Origin: Bacteroidota bacterium
GTDB lineage: Bacteria > Bacteroidota > Ignavibacteria > Ignavibacteriales > Ignavibacteriaceae
DNA: 64,000 nt
Assembly (NCBI GenBank): GCA_021824565.1
Contig: JAKAKL010000140.1
Span: forward strand, 1 to 64,000
Reading direction: 5' to 3'
The notes under the pieces: generated by a model
Seen by the model: only the letters and a program-made list of their open reading frames with translations
Databases searched by the model: none
Told to the model about the DNA's origin: nothing
Position numbers and translations under genes: made by a program
Part shown: piece after piece, positions 63,919 to 64,000 of the stretch
Numbering within the stretch: position 1 is the stretch's first letter
How the letters are laid out: each line of letters starts with the position of its first letter

Positions 63919-64000
63919 TTATCCCTCGCATGATATTACGCTGTTTATTACAATTCCTTCCCGGCTGCTCTGTTTTCTTTCTTCATCTCTCATCCCGGAT
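63919..64000 (-). CDS. 3' end of an upstream gene on the minus strand (partial)
   Basis: The minus-strand frame is open from the window edge to TAA at 63919-63921, reading MRDEERKQSSREGIVINSVI near its end. Its stop is four bases before the next ATG, the spacing of an operon. It could also be a 24-residue peptide starting at the ATG near 63993. Too little is visible to name it. Confidence 0.35.
   Translation of the reverse strand, partial: SGMRDEERKQSSREGIVINSVISCEG

Overview
This is a low-GC bacterial chromosome segment, most likely from an Ignavibacteria / Chlorobi-group member (Bacteroidota-Chlorobiota superphylum). The assignment rests on three secreted glycosidase or beta-helix proteins that end in a type IX secretion (T9SS) sorting domain of the 'YPNPFNP ... 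ASGVY ... KKMILMK' kind, on a PorV/PorQ-type outer-membrane protein, on the SUF gene order, and on weak Shine-Dalgarno use with several TTG starts. The species cannot be named from the sequence alone. The window is mostly ordinary chromosome with small accessory patches at both ends.

Layout. 1-2.6 kb: accessory patch with the end of an antitoxin gene, a truncated RelE-type toxin, an ImmA/IrrE-type metallopeptidase overlapping a DUF4411 PIN-like gene, and a decayed YncE-type beta-propeller gene. 2.7-5.1 kb: a LytTR regulator whose receiver domain has lost its phosphorylation residues, divergent from an ammonium transporter (amtB). 5.5-21.8 kb: a galactan/galactose utilisation locus consisting of a LacI-family regulator with three matching operator-like sites, a Na+/sugar symporter plus a small membrane protein, galK, galT, a TonB-dependent receptor, a T9SS beta-helix protein, a GH2 beta-galactosidase, a GH53 endo-beta-1,4-galactanase, galE and a galM-like mutarotase. 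Together these can cut pectic galactan outside the cell, import the fragments, hydrolyse them and run the whole Leloir pathway. There is no SusD gene.

22-34 kb: tRNA-Ser, an inositol-monophosphatase-family (HisN-like) gene overlapping a secreted GH31 glucosidase, a YceI protein with an unknown membrane protein, 6-phosphogluconolactonase, a cytoplasmic GH13 enzyme, two glycosyltransferase-fold proteins, a radical SAM protein, a TlpA-type lipoprotein and several tiny membrane proteins. 34-37 kb: a NarL-type response regulator, a strong terminator possibly belonging to a small RNA, PorV/PorQ and phosphoglycerate mutase. 37.6-44.5 kb (minus strand): a complete SUF iron-sulfur operon, sufB-C-D-S-U-DUF59, followed by a bacilliredoxin and an Rrf2 regulator. 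44.7-50.2 kb (minus): uvrA and an Mla-type lipid transport operon (permease, ATPase, MCE protein).

50.4-54.6 kb: a membrane-anchored protein joining a degenerate peptidase-like domain to a GH113-like TIM barrel, glutaredoxin, a stand-alone groES and an enlarged nicotinamidase-like hydrolase. 55.1-62.5 kb: a four-gene operon of PrkA-type AAA+ kinase, DUF444 (YeaH/YhbH) von Willebrand-like protein, SpoVR/YcgB, and a second, divergent PrkA-type ATPase. This is the best candidate in the window for an incompletely described system. 62.5-64 kb: tRNA-Asn, a VapBC-type toxin-antitoxin pair and an unrecognised tail-anchored membrane protein.
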